DNA of 64,000 nucleotides from assembly GCF_019278565.1 (NCBI RefSeq), contig NZ_CP058988.1, positions 2,232,001 to 2,296,000 on the forward strand, in the 5' to 3' direction. This stretch comes from Cellulophaga sp. HaHa_2_95. Its GTDB lineage: Bacteria; Bacteroidota; Bacteroidia; Flavobacteriales; Flavobacteriaceae. The notes under the pieces were generated by a model. That model searched no databases. It saw nothing but the letters and a program-made list of their open reading frames with translations, and had not been told where the DNA came from. Of the stretch, positions 1 to 9,220 are shown one piece after another; positions within the stretch are counted from its first letter, which is position 1; each line of letters starts with the position of its first letter. A program made the translations under genes and the position numbers.

Positions 1-2
1 CG

Positions 3-1215
3 GCGACAGATATTTCGTATTATTTTGGAACCCAAGATCCAGGGTTGTTAAGTATTGCTGAAAAACAAAACAAAGTATTATTAGATGATTCAGGATTAGC
101 TGTTGCTCTTGGTATAAAAAAAGGATTAGCAAAACCATTTGAGAAAAAATCAATTAACTTATCAGACGGACCAGAGGGTACAGAAGGAGGAGTTGGTATT
201 TTGAGAAATGAGGATATAGAACTTGTGTTTAAATATGCAGCACAAGGCTCTAGTCACGGTCATTATGATAAGTTATCCTATTCATTATATGAAAATGGAG
301 AAGAAGTGATTCAGGATTATGGATTAGCACGTTTTGTAAATATAGAACAGAAAGGGGGAGGGAATTACCTAAAGGAAAATAAAACTTGGGCAAAACAAAC
401 GATTGCTCATAATACCGTGACACAAAATGAAATGTCTCATTTTGATGGAAAATTTGAAATAGGAAGTCAAAACCATTCTGTGCTGCATTATTTTTCATCA
501 GACGATGATAACGTTCAAGTGGCTAGTGCTAAAGAGGTAAATGCATATCCGGGAACTGAAATGCTTCGTACAATGGCAATTATTGAAGATTCGGATTTTG
601 AAAAACCCTATGTATTAGATATTATGAAGGTAGTTTCTAATACAACAAATCAATATGATTTTCCGTATTATTTTTTAGGACAAGTATTGAATACAAATTT
701 CGAATATAAAGTGCCGGAAAACTTAAAAGCCTTAGGAAGCAGTAATGGGTATCAACATTTATATGTAGAAGGCACAGCGAAATCTGAAAAGGAGAATACA
801 AAGTTTTCTTGGTTAAATAAAGGGAAGTTTTATAGTTTAACAACGGTATCAAATGTTAATGACGAAATACTTTTTACTAGAATTGGTGCAAACGATCCAG
901 AATTTAATTTGCGCCGCGAAGCTGCTTTAATGTTAAGGCGAAAAAAACACTAAAAACACACTTTTTGTTTCTGCCATTGAAGCGCACGGAAGTTATAGTC
1001 CAGTTACAGAATCTGCAGTTAATTCTAACAGTGCAATTACGGCTTTAAAAGTAGTTTTAGATTCAGAAGGTTATACTGCAATACAGATAACAGATATCAA
1101 CGGAAATACAAAGTTGTTTATAACAGCAAACACGAACGCTGCCAAAGAAGCAAGGCATAACTTAAAAATTAATAATAAGGATTATGAGTGGTCAGGTCCT
1201 TATTATTTCAAATAA
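3..1215 (+). pseudogene. PL17 oligoalginate lyase, C-terminal part, frameshifted
   Basis: C-terminal part of a polysaccharide lyase family 17 (heparinase II/III-like) exo-oligoalginate lyase, which releases unsaturated monouronate from alginate oligomers. The reading frame is open to the left edge, so the start lies outside the window. SHGHYDKLSY, IQDYGLARF and TIAHNTV are visible. Their His, Asp and His are spaced +18 and +49, which matches the zinc ligands I recall for the PL17 enzyme Alg17c. The frame stops at 951-953 right after a run of seven A (941-947). The family-like sequence (NTLFVSAIEAHGSYSP and on to SGPYYFK) resumes one base further along and ends at 1215. One surplus A explains this. 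It may be a sequencing error or a true inactivating mutation. The next gene is the kdgF-like cupin, 20 bases downstream. Confidence 0.85.
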
Positions 1216-1235
1216 ATTAATCATAAATATAAAAA

Positions 1236-1610
1236 ATGAGTAGATCTAGTGAAAAATACGTCATTACAAAAGACATGGAATGGGAAGTTCTTGGCGGAGG
1301 AGTGTCAAGAAAATTCTTAGGGTATGACAATCAAATCATGATGGTAAGAGTAAAATTTGAGACAGGAGCATTAGGAGCTCCGCATCAACATTTTCATACG
1401 CAAGCTACATACTGCGTTTCAGGTAAATTTGAATTTGAGATTGACGGAGTAAAACAAATTGTTGAAGGTGGAGATGGCGTGTATATTGAACCTAATTTGT
1501 TGCATAGTGCAGTTTGTTTAGAGGAGGGTGAATTAATTGACACTTTTAGTCCTGTAAGAGAAGATTTCTTAAGTGGAGATGCTGTATCTTATTTTAGTGA
1601 TAAGGCATAA
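1236..1610 (+). CDS. kdgF: KdgF-like cupin (uronate linearisation)
   Basis: A 124-residue single-domain cupin. KdgF converts the cyclic 4,5-unsaturated monouronate left by alginate or pectin lyases into the open-chain keto acid (DEH) in the cytoplasm. The metal-site motif is PHQHFHTQ (His50, His52, His54, Gln56), and His90 (LLHSAV) is the distal ligand. The glycine-rich turn GKFEFEIDGVKQIVEGGDGVYI is typical of cupins. There is no signal peptide. The gene sits 20 bases behind the PL17 lyase, and this lyase-cupin pairing is common in alginate loci. The assignment rests on fold motifs plus context. Other small cupins share the fold. Confidence 0.8.
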   Translation: MSRSSEKYVITKDMEWEVLGGGVSRKFLGYDNQIMMVRVKFETGALGAPHQHFHTQATYCVSGKFEFEIDGVKQIVEGGDGVYIEPNLLHSAVCLEEGELIDTFSPVREDFLSGDAVSYFSDKA

Positions 1611-1853
1611 TAAAGAAGGACAGGCCACTAATAGTGCTTTAAAGTTATGCTTAAGATTAAGAAAATTTAGAACATGAAAACCTGTTCGAAATTTATAATT
1701 GGAATTAGGGGGGGCGTTGAAAGGATGGGGATATCATCGAGAAGTAAGATGCCTTTTTATCAATTTGTCTAATCTATATCCTAAAAATTAGCATTTCGTC
1801 ATTTTTGCATGTTAAAAATTGGGATTATATTTTTTTTTAACAAAGTAATAACA

Positions 1854-1861
1854 TATATTTG
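1854..1861 (+). promoter_or_regulatory. -7 promoter element TATATTTG for the susC operon
   Basis: Exact match to the Bacteroidota -7 element TAnnTTTG, located just upstream of the paired operators. No clear TTTG element is present at the expected -33 position, so promoter strength would be low or activator-dependent. AT-rich DNA produces chance matches. The position next to the operators supports it. Confidence 0.45.
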
Positions 1862-1871
1862 GTTATTCAGA

Positions 1872-1897
1872 TTGGTCAACCAATTTGGGTAACCAAA
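1872..1897. promoter_or_regulatory. Tandem operator sites, probably for the GntR/FadR regulator
   Basis: Two adjacent palindromic sites, TTGGTCAACCAA (1872-1883) and TTTGGGTAACCAAA (1884-1897), begin about 10 bases after the -7 element. A related palindrome (TGGTTAACCA) lies directly before the gntR-family gene at 10317-10326. FadR-subfamily regulators bind short inverted repeats of this kind (E. coli FadR: TGGNNNNNCCA-like). Placement just downstream of the promoter suggests repression that is lifted by an alginate-derived ligand. The protein-site pairing is inferred. Confidence 0.6.
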
Positions 1898-1962
1898 TTT
1901 TTTTTAACTCAAAACTCAATTTATGAACCAAATAAAAAAATATGAATTTAGAAAAATGAAAT

Positions 1963-1991
1963 AAAAAAAAGGATAGGTTTTCAACCCATCC
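1963..1991 (-). terminator. Stem-loop with U-tract on the minus strand
   Basis: An interrupted inverted repeat (GGATAGGTT, TTC, AACCCATCC at 1971-1991, one mismatch) has eight A on its left side. Read on the minus strand, this is a hairpin followed by eight U, the form of an intrinsic terminator. On the plus strand the following tract (TCCTTTATT) is poor. No annotated gene is transcribed leftwards into it, so it might end an antisense RNA. Confidence 0.4.
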
Positions 1992-2131
1992 TCCTTTATT
2001 AAATCACTTCTTGTCGTAGGGAAGTAACTAAGAATACAATTATTGCTTTACAATAAAATGCTATATCAAAAATAGTAATTTTATATATAACTTCTTCATT
2101 GAAATTATTGTGATCTCGTAAAGCAAGTACC

Positions 2132-2166
2132 ATAGGAGATTTTATCCTATTGAATTAACTCAATAG
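2132..2166 (+). promoter_or_regulatory. Two overlapping, mutually exclusive stem-loops before susC
   Basis: ATAGGA (2132-2137) pairs with TCCTAT (2145-2150). CTATTGA (2147-2153) pairs with TCAATAG (2160-2166). Bases 2147-2150 take part in both stems, so only one can form at a time. The element ends 22 bases before the susC start codon, close enough to influence translation initiation. Confidence 0.35.
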
Positions 2167-2188
2167 TACTAACGTAACAAAATCACAA

Positions 2189-5100
2189 ATGAATTTAAAA
2201 ACTAAACTTTTATTAATTGCAATAACATTGCTTAATATTTCGCTTTATGCGCAGGACAGCTACCAGTTGAAAGGTGTTGTTTCTGACGCGAACAATGTTC
2301 CTATTCCTGGAGTTAGCGTTGTTATTGATAAGACAACAAGAGGAACGGCCACAGATTTTGATGGTAATTATGAAATTAACGTAAAAAAAGGAGATGTAGT
2401 TAGCTTTTCTTCTATAGGATATGGTAATAAAAAAATTACTATTTCCAATCAAACAACCTTAAATGTATCACTGGCAGAGGATGCTAGTTTACTTGAAGAG
2501 GTTGTAGTAGTAGGGTATGGAACGCAAAAAAAATCTACAATTACAGGTTCAATTTCTAAAGTAACTAACGAAACTTTAGATCAAATAGCTGTTTCTAGGG
2601 TTGATGATGCACTTGTTGGTCAGGTATCAGGGGTGAATATTCAATCAACAAATGCAGAAGCAGGTGGAGCCCCAACCATTACAATTAGAGGTGTTGGGTC
2701 TGTAACTGCAGATTCAGGACCAGCATTAGTAATTGATGGTGTTGTAGTGAGTTCTGAATTTCTTGGAAATCTTGATATGAACGATGTAGAATCTTTTGAA
2801 GTCTTAAAAGATGCAGCTTCTGCGGCTATTTACGGTAGTGAAGGTTCTAATGGAGTAATTTTAATTACTACAAAAAGTGGTAAATCTGGAAAAACTAAAT
2901 TTAGCTATCAAACATACACTGGTTTTAAAAATGCACACGGAAGTGATGATTATAGTCAAACTGTTGCAGGTTGGGCTGCCATTGAACAGGCTGCAACCGG
3001 TAGCTTAACAAACGAGACACAATATGCACAATTATTGGTAGCTACCACTGGTGTTGATAGAAGTTGGCAAGATGTTTTCTTTGATGGGGGGAATATTACG
3101 AGTCATTCATTATCAGCAAGAGGAGGTACTGAAGACACTAAGTTTAGTACTTCTTTGAGGTATCTTCATGATGAAGGTGTTGTCATTACTGATGATTATA
3201 AATTGTTTTCTGCTAATATGAAGGTTGATTCAAAAATTGGTAAGAAAGTAAAATTTGGTATCAACGCTACACCTTCTTATACAAAGCAGAGAAGATTGCC
3301 GACATCAATACATAATCCAATACGTCAATCTCCTTGGTTGCCTATATATCATACAGATGAATCGCTGCAGTTTATTGATAGAAGTATTTATCCAGACGTT
3401 GGGGTAGGTGATTATTTCTACGAAAATCATTTAGTTAACTTAGACGTAAATGGAGATGGTAATGCCAACAGGCCTCGTACCTCTGGAGATTCAAATCCGT
3501 ATGCACAATACGTGGAAAGAGAGCATTTTGAATATAATACTAAATTATTTGGTTCAACGTATTTAAGCTATGAGCTAGCGGATGGTCTTACTGCGAAAAC
3601 GTCTTTGGGGGTTACTCTTGAGCAAAGAAAAAGAACTAGATATGACGGTACGCTTCATCATGCGAGTGGTAATGCTAGGGCTGCATATTATTTAGCGAAC
3701 AGATTTAGAACTAGAATAATTTCTGATAATACCTTAAATTATAGCAAAACATTTAATGATGATCATGATTTAAACGTATTAGTAGGTGCTACAATTCAAA
3801 AAAGAAAATCAGAAGAGAGTATTACAACAGGGAGTGGTTTTTCAAATGATTTACTTAAAAACTTTCAGGGGGCTACTTTAGTAGATCTTCCTACAGAAAC
3901 AAATACCGAGTTAAAAAAATTAGGATATTTTGCTAGAGTAAATTATTCATATGCAGGTAAGTATTTAGTAAATGCTTCTATTAGACGAGATGGAAGTTCT
4001 GTTTTTGGTATTGCTTCTAAATGGGGTAATTTCCCTGCTGTATCTCTAGGTTGGAATGTTGCTAAGGAAAATTTCTTATTAGATAGCGAAGCTATAACTA
4101 CTTTGAAATTCAGAGCTAGTTATGGTCTAACTGGAGCAGAGAATTTTAACGTTGGTGATGATGTTGTAAATGCATGGCCTTATCTAGCGCTGTTGCAAAA
4201 TTCAAATTCAATTAGTGATGGGAGTATTGCTGCAGGGGTATCTCCGCTTAATATAGCAAATGCTTTATTGCAATGGGAAGCTTCAAAAGAATTGACTCTA
4301 GGATTAGATTACGGTTTTTTCAAAAATAGAATATCAGGATCTTTAGATTACTATCAGAGAACAAGTGATGAATTATTGCTTAATAATCCTGTTTCATACA
4401 TTACAGGATTTAACAGTGGTATTGTAAATTTAGGTGAAGTGCAAAATAAAGGTTTTGAACTGGAGTTAAGGACTAAAAATATTACTGGAGAAAAATTCTC
4501 TTGGAATTCAACAATTATAGCCTCTACTAATGCAAATGAACTATTGAGTTTTGGTGATTCTAATAATGCTTTAATAGAAGATTCTTATGGTAGAAACTCA
4601 CAATGGATAAATAGAATTGGAGAGCCAATTTCTTCTTTTTGGGGTTATGTTGTAGATGAAGAAGCTTTTGATGAAACTTCTTTTAGAACTACTTATGTAG
4701 ATAATCCTTGGAATCGTATAAATGGTCAATCGGATGATACTATTGTAAAAGATTTAAATGGTGATGGTCTAATTACGGAAGAGGACAAAACTATTTTAGG
4801 AAGTCCATATCCAGATTTAGTATATAGTTTTACTAATGAATTTAAGTTAGGTGATTTTGATTTTTCATTTATGGTTCAAGGTAGCTTAGGAGCTCAGGTG
4901 AATAATATTGGTGATCAATATTTCTACAATTGGTTTGGTAACAGAACAAGAAGTGGAGGAGAACTAGAAGCAGTTGCGGATGGTCTTGTTTCAGATGTTT
5001 CGTTTATTCAAGAAAAGGTGTTAACAAGTGAAGTTATTGCAAGTGCAGATTATTTTTCTCTGCGTAATGTAAATCTTGGGTATAACTTCCCTAATGATAT

Positions 5101-5293
5101 AACGGATCAGATAGGTTTAGAAGGACTAAGAATTTATGCGACTGCTCAAAATTTAATATACGTTACTGCAGATGATTATCATGGTTTTAATCCAGAGCAT
5201 ATAGATGGTAGTGATCCTAGAGCCTATGGTTCTCAAAGAGCAGGAACACCAATATTTAAGACAGTAACATTTGGTGTGAACATTGACTTCTAA
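2189..5293 (+). CDS. susC: SusC-like TonB-dependent outer-membrane transporter
   Basis: A 1034-residue SusC-family importer that takes up oligosaccharides, here probably alginate oligomers, across the outer membrane with TonB energy. It has a Sec signal peptide (residues 1-21, ending LNISLYA). A carboxypeptidase-regulatory-like domain follows (about 25-103: LKGVVSDANNVPIPGVSVV). Then come the classic VVVGYGTQKKSTITGSIS segment, a plug domain (about 110-230, with VLKDAASAAIYGSEGSNGVI) and a beta-barrel ending in an aromatic-rich strand (KTVTFGVNIDF). Length is normal for the family. The susD partner begins 18 bases downstream. The upstream leader carries operators and hairpins, so regulation is likely both transcriptional and post-transcriptional. 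Confidence 0.95.
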   Translation: MNLKTKLLLIAITLLNISLYAQDSYQLKGVVSDANNVPIPGVSVVIDKTTRGTATDFDGNYEINVKKGDVVSFSSIGYGNKKITISNQTTLNVSLAEDASLLEEVVVVGYGTQKKSTITGSISKVTNETLDQIAVSRVDDALVGQVSGVNIQSTNAEAGGAPTITIRGVGSVTADSGPALVIDGVVVSSEFLGNLDMNDVESFEVLKDAASAAIYGSEGSNGVILITTKSGKSGKTKFSYQTYTGFKNAHGSDDYSQTVAGWAAIEQAATGSLTNETQYAQLLVATTGVDRSWQDVFFDGGNITSHSLSARGGTEDTKFSTSLRYLHDEGVVITDDYKLFSANMKVDSKIGKKVKFGINATPSYTKQRRLPTSIHNPIRQSPWLPIYHTDESLQFIDRSIYPDVGVGDYFYENHLVNLDVNGDGNANRPRTSGDSNPYAQYVEREHFEYNTKLFGSTYLSYELADGLTAKTSLGVTLEQRKRTRYDGTLHHASGNARAAYYLANRFRTRIISDNTLNYSKTFNDDHDLNVLVGATIQKRKSEESITTGSGFSNDLLKNFQGATLVDLPTETNTELKKLGYFARVNYSYAGKYLVNASIRRDGSSVFGIASKWGNFPAVSLGWNVAKENFLLDSEAITTLKFRASYGLTGAENFNVGDDVVNAWPYLALLQNSNSISDGSIAAGVSPLNIANALLQWEASKELTLGLDYGFFKNRISGSLDYYQRTSDELLLNNPVSYITGFNSGIVNLGEVQNKGFELELRTKNITGEKFSWNSTIIASTNANELLSFGDSNNALIEDSYGRNSQWINRIGEPISSFWGYVVDEEAFDETSFRTTYVDNPWNRINGQSDDTIVKDLNGDGLITEEDKTILGSPYPDLVYSFTNEFKLGDFDFSFMVQGSLGAQVNNIGDQYFYNWFGNRTRSGGELEAVADGLVSDVSFIQEKVLTSEVIASADYFSLRNVNLGYNFPNDITDQIGLEGLRIYATAQNLIYVTADDYHGFNPEHIDGSDPRAYGSQRAGTPIFKTVTFGVNIDF

Positions 5294-5311
5294 TAAAAAA
5301 AAGAAAAAATT

Positions 5312-6754
5312 ATGAAACATATAAAATATTTAATTGCTGCTCTATCCGTGTCCGTTTTTGTTTCTTGTGATACTGATGAGTATTTAAATCCATTACCTGA
5401 TACCGCTGTTGCGGTAGATGGTTTCTTCCAATCAGATGCAGATGTATTATCTGGAATTATTGGAATTTACGATGCCCTTCAAGGTGTTAATAGTAATACT
5501 GATTCAGATATTGGTGATGTGAATAGGGGAGTTCAATTTGAGCACCTCTTGACAGAACATCGTACAGATAATACTAGAAATGCAACCCTAGAAGGTTCTA
5601 AAGCAGATTTTCATAGATATGTAGTAAATGCTAACAATGTGGAATCTGAAGATTATTATGCTTCTATGTATGAAGTTATTTTTAGAGCAAATAACCTGTT
5701 AGATTTCATTGAGCTTGCAGATGCAAGTAATCAAGCGAAATACACAGCAGAAGCCAAATTTTTAAGAGCTTATGCTTATTTTAAACTGGTAAGAATGTTT
5801 GGTGCTGTACCGTTAGTTACTTCGGTCGTAGGTCCAACAGAAAATGAGGCTCTTTTTACAAGAGTTTCAGAAGAACAAGTGTATGCTCAAATCATTGCTG
5901 ATTTGCAAGAGGCAGTAAATGTTTTAGATAATTCTTCTAAATCAAGAGCCTCTAAGGCGGCTGCGCAAGGTATTTTGGCTAAAGTATATTTATCACAAGC
6001 AACTCCTAATTATTCTGGGGCACAACAATTATGTGAAGCTATAATTAATAGTTCAGAATTTGCTTTAGAAAGTAATTTTCATGATGTATTTTATGATGAG
6101 CTAAATGATGAAATTATATTTGCTATCCAATATGAGACTGGGAATAGTGCTGAAAGTCAAAGTTTCTCAGCAGAATTTACCTCTTCTACACGTGCTGGTT
6201 CAGAGGATGGTCAAAATATTGTTAATGAAAATTTAGTAGCTGATTTTGCTTTATATGGTGGAAATAGAACGGAAGAATCTTATATAACATTTGGAACATC
6301 GAATGAAGTAATAAAATTTTTGCCAGAAGGTTCAGATATAACAACCACTCCTCCAACATATGGTATAAGTGCGCGTGATGCTGGTAATGATTATATTGCC
6401 TTACGTTATGCAGATGTACTTTTAATGCATGTGGAAGCTATTATGGCGGGAGCAGCAACTACGACCAATACTGCTGCACTTAATTCTTTCCAAGCCGTAA
6501 GAGATAGAGCCGGTTTGACAGCAGTTGTAACTAGTATTTCAAAAGAAGAATTATTAGTAGAAAGAAGAGTAGAATTGGCGTTTGAAAATCAACGTTGGTT
6601 TGATTTACTAAGATTCGGTGTAGCTGAAGCGGTTCTGAGCGCTCATGCAACTGAAATGGGATATATTTTTGACGCTAGAAAACTGTTATTACCTATTCCT
6701 TCTAGAGAAATAAATATAAGCGGTGGCCTTTTAACACAAAATCCGGGATATTAA
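5312..6754 (+). CDS. susD: SusD-like surface glycan-binding lipoprotein
   Basis: A 480-residue RagB/SusD family lipoprotein that caps the SusC barrel and binds the glycan outside the cell. The lipobox ends at Cys19 (VSVFVSC), followed by acidic residues (DTDEY) as expected for surface export. The N-terminal SusD-like region has TPR-type helices (AEAKFLRAYAYFKLVRMFGAVPLV). The C-terminal SusD/RagB signature is present (ERRVELAFENQRWFDLLRFG, then LLPIPSREINISGGLLTQNPGY). It is co-transcribed with susC. Length is slightly short but complete. Confidence 0.95.
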   Translation: MKHIKYLIAALSVSVFVSCDTDEYLNPLPDTAVAVDGFFQSDADVLSGIIGIYDALQGVNSNTDSDIGDVNRGVQFEHLLTEHRTDNTRNATLEGSKADFHRYVVNANNVESEDYYASMYEVIFRANNLLDFIELADASNQAKYTAEAKFLRAYAYFKLVRMFGAVPLVTSVVGPTENEALFTRVSEEQVYAQIIADLQEAVNVLDNSSKSRASKAAAQGILAKVYLSQATPNYSGAQQLCEAIINSSEFALESNFHDVFYDELNDEIIFAIQYETGNSAESQSFSAEFTSSTRAGSEDGQNIVNENLVADFALYGGNRTEESYITFGTSNEVIKFLPEGSDITTTPPTYGISARDAGNDYIALRYADVLLMHVEAIMAGAATTTNTAALNSFQAVRDRAGLTAVVTSISKEELLVERRVELAFENQRWFDLLRFGVAEAVLSAHATEMGYIFDARKLLLPIPSREINISGGLLTQNPGY

Positions 6755-6774
6755 ATTATAAATACTCTTAAAAT

Positions 6775-7596
6775 ATGAAAAATAAACTAAATATTTTCCG
6801 CAAGACAGTCTTGCTGCTTATAAGTGTAATAGTAACAAGTACTTTTGTTAGTTGTGTAGGTTCCGATACTTTTAGAGACGAATTGGCAGATACAGGCTCA
6901 AAAGAAGATACTGTATTTCCAACAGCAAATTTTGATTACACAGCTGATCAAGAGAATTTCAAAATAATAAACTTCACAGATCTTTCAACTGAAGCAGCTT
7001 CTTATGCGTGGGATTTTGGTAATGGAGATACCTCAACCGAGCGTGATCCTTCTTATGAATTTCAAGAGGGTGAAGGTACATATGTAGTAACATTAATTGC
7101 TAGTGACGGTAATGGTGTATCTTCAACAATTACTTTAGATGTTGAAGTTGTAGATGAGTTAGTAGCAGCTTTTCAATGTCCAGATTTCTTATGTGATCCT
7201 AGAACACCTTGGGCTGGTGTAGACAGAGGAACCACGAGTTCTTATTCTGCAAGTTCTTCTCCAACACCTCCAGAAGATAATGGTGCTGCTAAATTAAGTA
7301 GTAGTTCAAACTTTCTTGATCAAAGTATTCGTGTGGTTTCTGGTGCAACATATGAAGTTACATTTTGGTACGTGAGTAAATCTACAGGTACTTCTGCAGG
7401 TGCACTTTTAATTGAGGATGCTGATACTGGAGATGACTTCCTTAGTCAAGCTATTCCATTATCTACAGATGCATCTAATTATGAAGAAATTTCATTTCGT
7501 TTCACAGTAGGTGATGAAACAGAGAATATGAGATTCAATATTGAATATGCAGGTACAGAATGTAGATTTTCTAAAATTAGTATTGATAGAATATAG
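6775..7596 (+). CDS. PKD-domain surface lipoprotein
   Basis: A 273-residue lipoprotein (lipobox to Cys27, STFVSC). It carries one PKD domain at about residues 48-125, with the hallmark YAWDFGNGDTS and an immunoglobulin-like beta pattern. The C-terminal half is rich in Ser/Thr and beta strands (SIRVVSGATYEVTFWYVSKS) and looks like a carbohydrate-binding jelly-roll module. It lies 20 bases after susD, the position where SusE/F-like accessory glycan-binding proteins are usually found. A role in capturing alginate at the cell surface is inferred from position. No catalytic motif is seen. Confidence 0.75.
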   Translation: MKNKLNIFRKTVLLLISVIVTSTFVSCVGSDTFRDELADTGSKEDTVFPTANFDYTADQENFKIINFTDLSTEAASYAWDFGNGDTSTERDPSYEFQEGEGTYVVTLIASDGNGVSSTITLDVEVVDELVAAFQCPDFLCDPRTPWAGVDRGTTSSYSASSSPTPPEDNGAAKLSSSSNFLDQSIRVVSGATYEVTFWYVSKSTGTSAGALLIEDADTGDDFLSQAIPLSTDASNYEEISFRFTVGDETENMRFNIEYAGTECRFSKISIDRI

Positions 7597-7618
7597 TTAT
7601 TAAACCCATTACATTATT

Positions 7619-7663
7619 AATATAGAAATGCCTAATTGTTTTTATTTGAGGTGTTTCTATATT
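7619..7663 (+). promoter_or_regulatory. Intercistronic stem-loop in the susCD operon
   Basis: AATATAGAAA (7619-7628) pairs with TTTCTATATT (7654-7663), and a short CCT/AGG helix lies inside. No T-run follows, so this is probably not a terminator. It lies in the 179-base gap between two lipoprotein genes and could protect or process the mRNA. Confidence 0.35.
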
Positions 7664-7775
7664 GATAAATGGAGCTTTATATGCATTTACCCATGTTAAT
7701 AGTATTGGTTAGGGTCTATGGCCATAATTATTATTATTGATAGCAAGAAGTAAACCAATAAACAAATAAAAAATT

Positions 7776-9215
7776 ATGAATTTATTAAATAAAGGAATAA
7801 GTGCTCTGCTAATAACAGGCCTTATTATGTCATGTGATGACGAAGAATTTATCACAATTGCTCCAGTAGAATCTTCAGGTGGTTCAACCACGAGTGTGTT
7901 TTCGAGTTTTGATGTAGATTCGAGTGGTGATGGAACTATTATTACGGTAACACCATTATCCGTGGGAGTTGATTCCTATGAAATTGATTTTGGAGATGAT
8001 GGAAGTGTAGTTACTGCTTTACAAGGTGAATCAGCTTCGTACGATTATCCTAATATTGATGCATCTGCAGACTACACAATAACTGTAACTACAAAATCTG
8101 AAGGTCAAAGTGATATTATTAAAACAGAAGATATTACGGTGAACCATACCGTGCAATCTATAAATAATGCCCCTTCTTCCCCAGATGTTAAATTGTACAA
8201 TTTGCTGAATATATTTACTGATGCAAGTTCTGTTGGTTCAGCTGGGACTGGCGGTAAAGCTGTAGTTTTAGATTCAGGGAACAATCTAATTGAATTTTCT
8301 AGATTACATAGTGATACTGGAGTTTTCGCATTAAGTGATGAAGTTGTAGCTGCTGATGCTTTTTATAGCGGAGTTGGTTCTAATGAAATACATTTCGATG
8401 TATATTCTAAATTTTCGGAAGGTATAGATAAATTAAAAATTACTTTGGTTGATAGTACAAATTCTACAAGTCACGTGATTGATGATATAGATCTAACTGA
8501 TGGAGAATGGACTAGTCTTGATTTTGACTTATCTACAGATTTTTCAACGCCTGTTTCTCAATTTGAAACCATCTTATTTGAATTAGGTTCTACCGGAAAT
8601 GCAGAGGATCATGCCACAATAACGGTTGATAATATATACATGTCAAGAATGACAGGGGCCACTATTTTAAATGGAGATTTTGAAGATGGTTCAGATTTCT
8701 GGAAATGGTCAACTTTCACAGATGGAGATACAAACCCTTTTGGTTCTAGTTCTGATGGTTCAAATTTAAATTATGATGGCACCGATAATGGAGGTAAAAC
8801 AAAAGGAGCTAAATGGTCTTCGAGTCAATCAGGTGGAGAATTCAGGAGTTCTAGTTCTAGATATGCATATCAAGAACTTAATTTAATACCAGGAGCATCT
8901 TATGTTTTAGAATATCAATATGCTATTAAGAGTGATAGCGGGACTGATCCTGTAGGTGGAAGAAAAGTAGTCGGTCTAATCCTTGACGGTCAATATGATG
9001 ACGGTGCAGATGCGGTTGATAATCTTGGTGATAATTTAGGATTTGATGAAGGATTTATAGCTGAGGGAAAATTCTCGGATACGACCAATGGTGTTGGTAC
9101 CATTGTTCAAATTCCATTTACGGCTAATTCTAGTGGAGAAGTTGCTATAATGTTTTATGCGGTTACTCCAGTAGATGCATGGATTGATAATGTAAAAGTT
9201 ATTCAACTACCATAA
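7776..9215 (+). CDS. Surface lipoprotein with PKD-like and CBM-like modules
   Basis: A 479-residue lipoprotein (lipobox to Cys20, TGLIMSC, followed by the acidic DDEEF). Residues about 40-125 resemble a PKD/Ig-like fold (SYEIDFGDDGS, then SADYTITVTTKSEGQSD). The middle and C-terminal regions are beta-rich, with paired jelly-roll-like features (ILNGDFEDGSDFWKWS, VDAWIDNVKVIQLP) seen in carbohydrate-binding modules. The composition is high in Asp, Gly and Ser. It lies just upstream of the PL7 lyase (5-base gap). It is probably an alginate-binding accessory protein of this locus; the exact ligand cannot be read from sequence. Confidence 0.7.
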   Translation: MNLLNKGISALLITGLIMSCDDEEFITIAPVESSGGSTTSVFSSFDVDSSGDGTIITVTPLSVGVDSYEIDFGDDGSVVTALQGESASYDYPNIDASADYTITVTTKSEGQSDIIKTEDITVNHTVQSINNAPSSPDVKLYNLLNIFTDASSVGSAGTGGKAVVLDSGNNLIEFSRLHSDTGVFALSDEVVAADAFYSGVGSNEIHFDVYSKFSEGIDKLKITLVDSTNSTSHVIDDIDLTDGEWTSLDFDLSTDFSTPVSQFETILFELGSTGNAEDHATITVDNIYMSRMTGATILNGDFEDGSDFWKWSTFTDGDTNPFGSSSDGSNLNYDGTDNGGKTKGAKWSSSQSGGEFRSSSSRYAYQELNLIPGASYVLEYQYAIKSDSGTDPVGGRKVVGLILDGQYDDGADAVDNLGDNLGFDEGFIAEGKFSDTTNGVGTIVQIPFTANSSGEVAIMFYAVTPVDAWIDNVKVIQLP

Positions 9216-9220
9216 TAACA

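Larger units (their letters stand above)
1611..2188. other. Long intergenic leader region before susC
   Basis: These 578 bases hold no convincing protein gene. They contain a -7 promoter element (1854-1861), two adjacent palindromic operator-like sites (1872-1897), a stem-loop with an A-tract on one side (1963-1991), and two overlapping stem-loops just before susC (2132-2166). If transcription starts just after the -7 element, the susC mRNA has an untranslated leader of roughly 320 bases. The first part, 1611-1800, shows no recognisable signal. Confidence 0.6.

Noticed and set aside
250..852. Minus-strand open frames opposite the PL17 gene
   Set aside because: They are shadows of the PL17 coding frame with no recognisable domain.
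939..960. Programmed -1 frameshifting at the A7C run of the PL17 gene
   Set aside because: A -1 slip would lead to the third frame. The family-like continuation lies in the +1 frame, so the usual A-AAA-AAC mechanism does not restore the protein.
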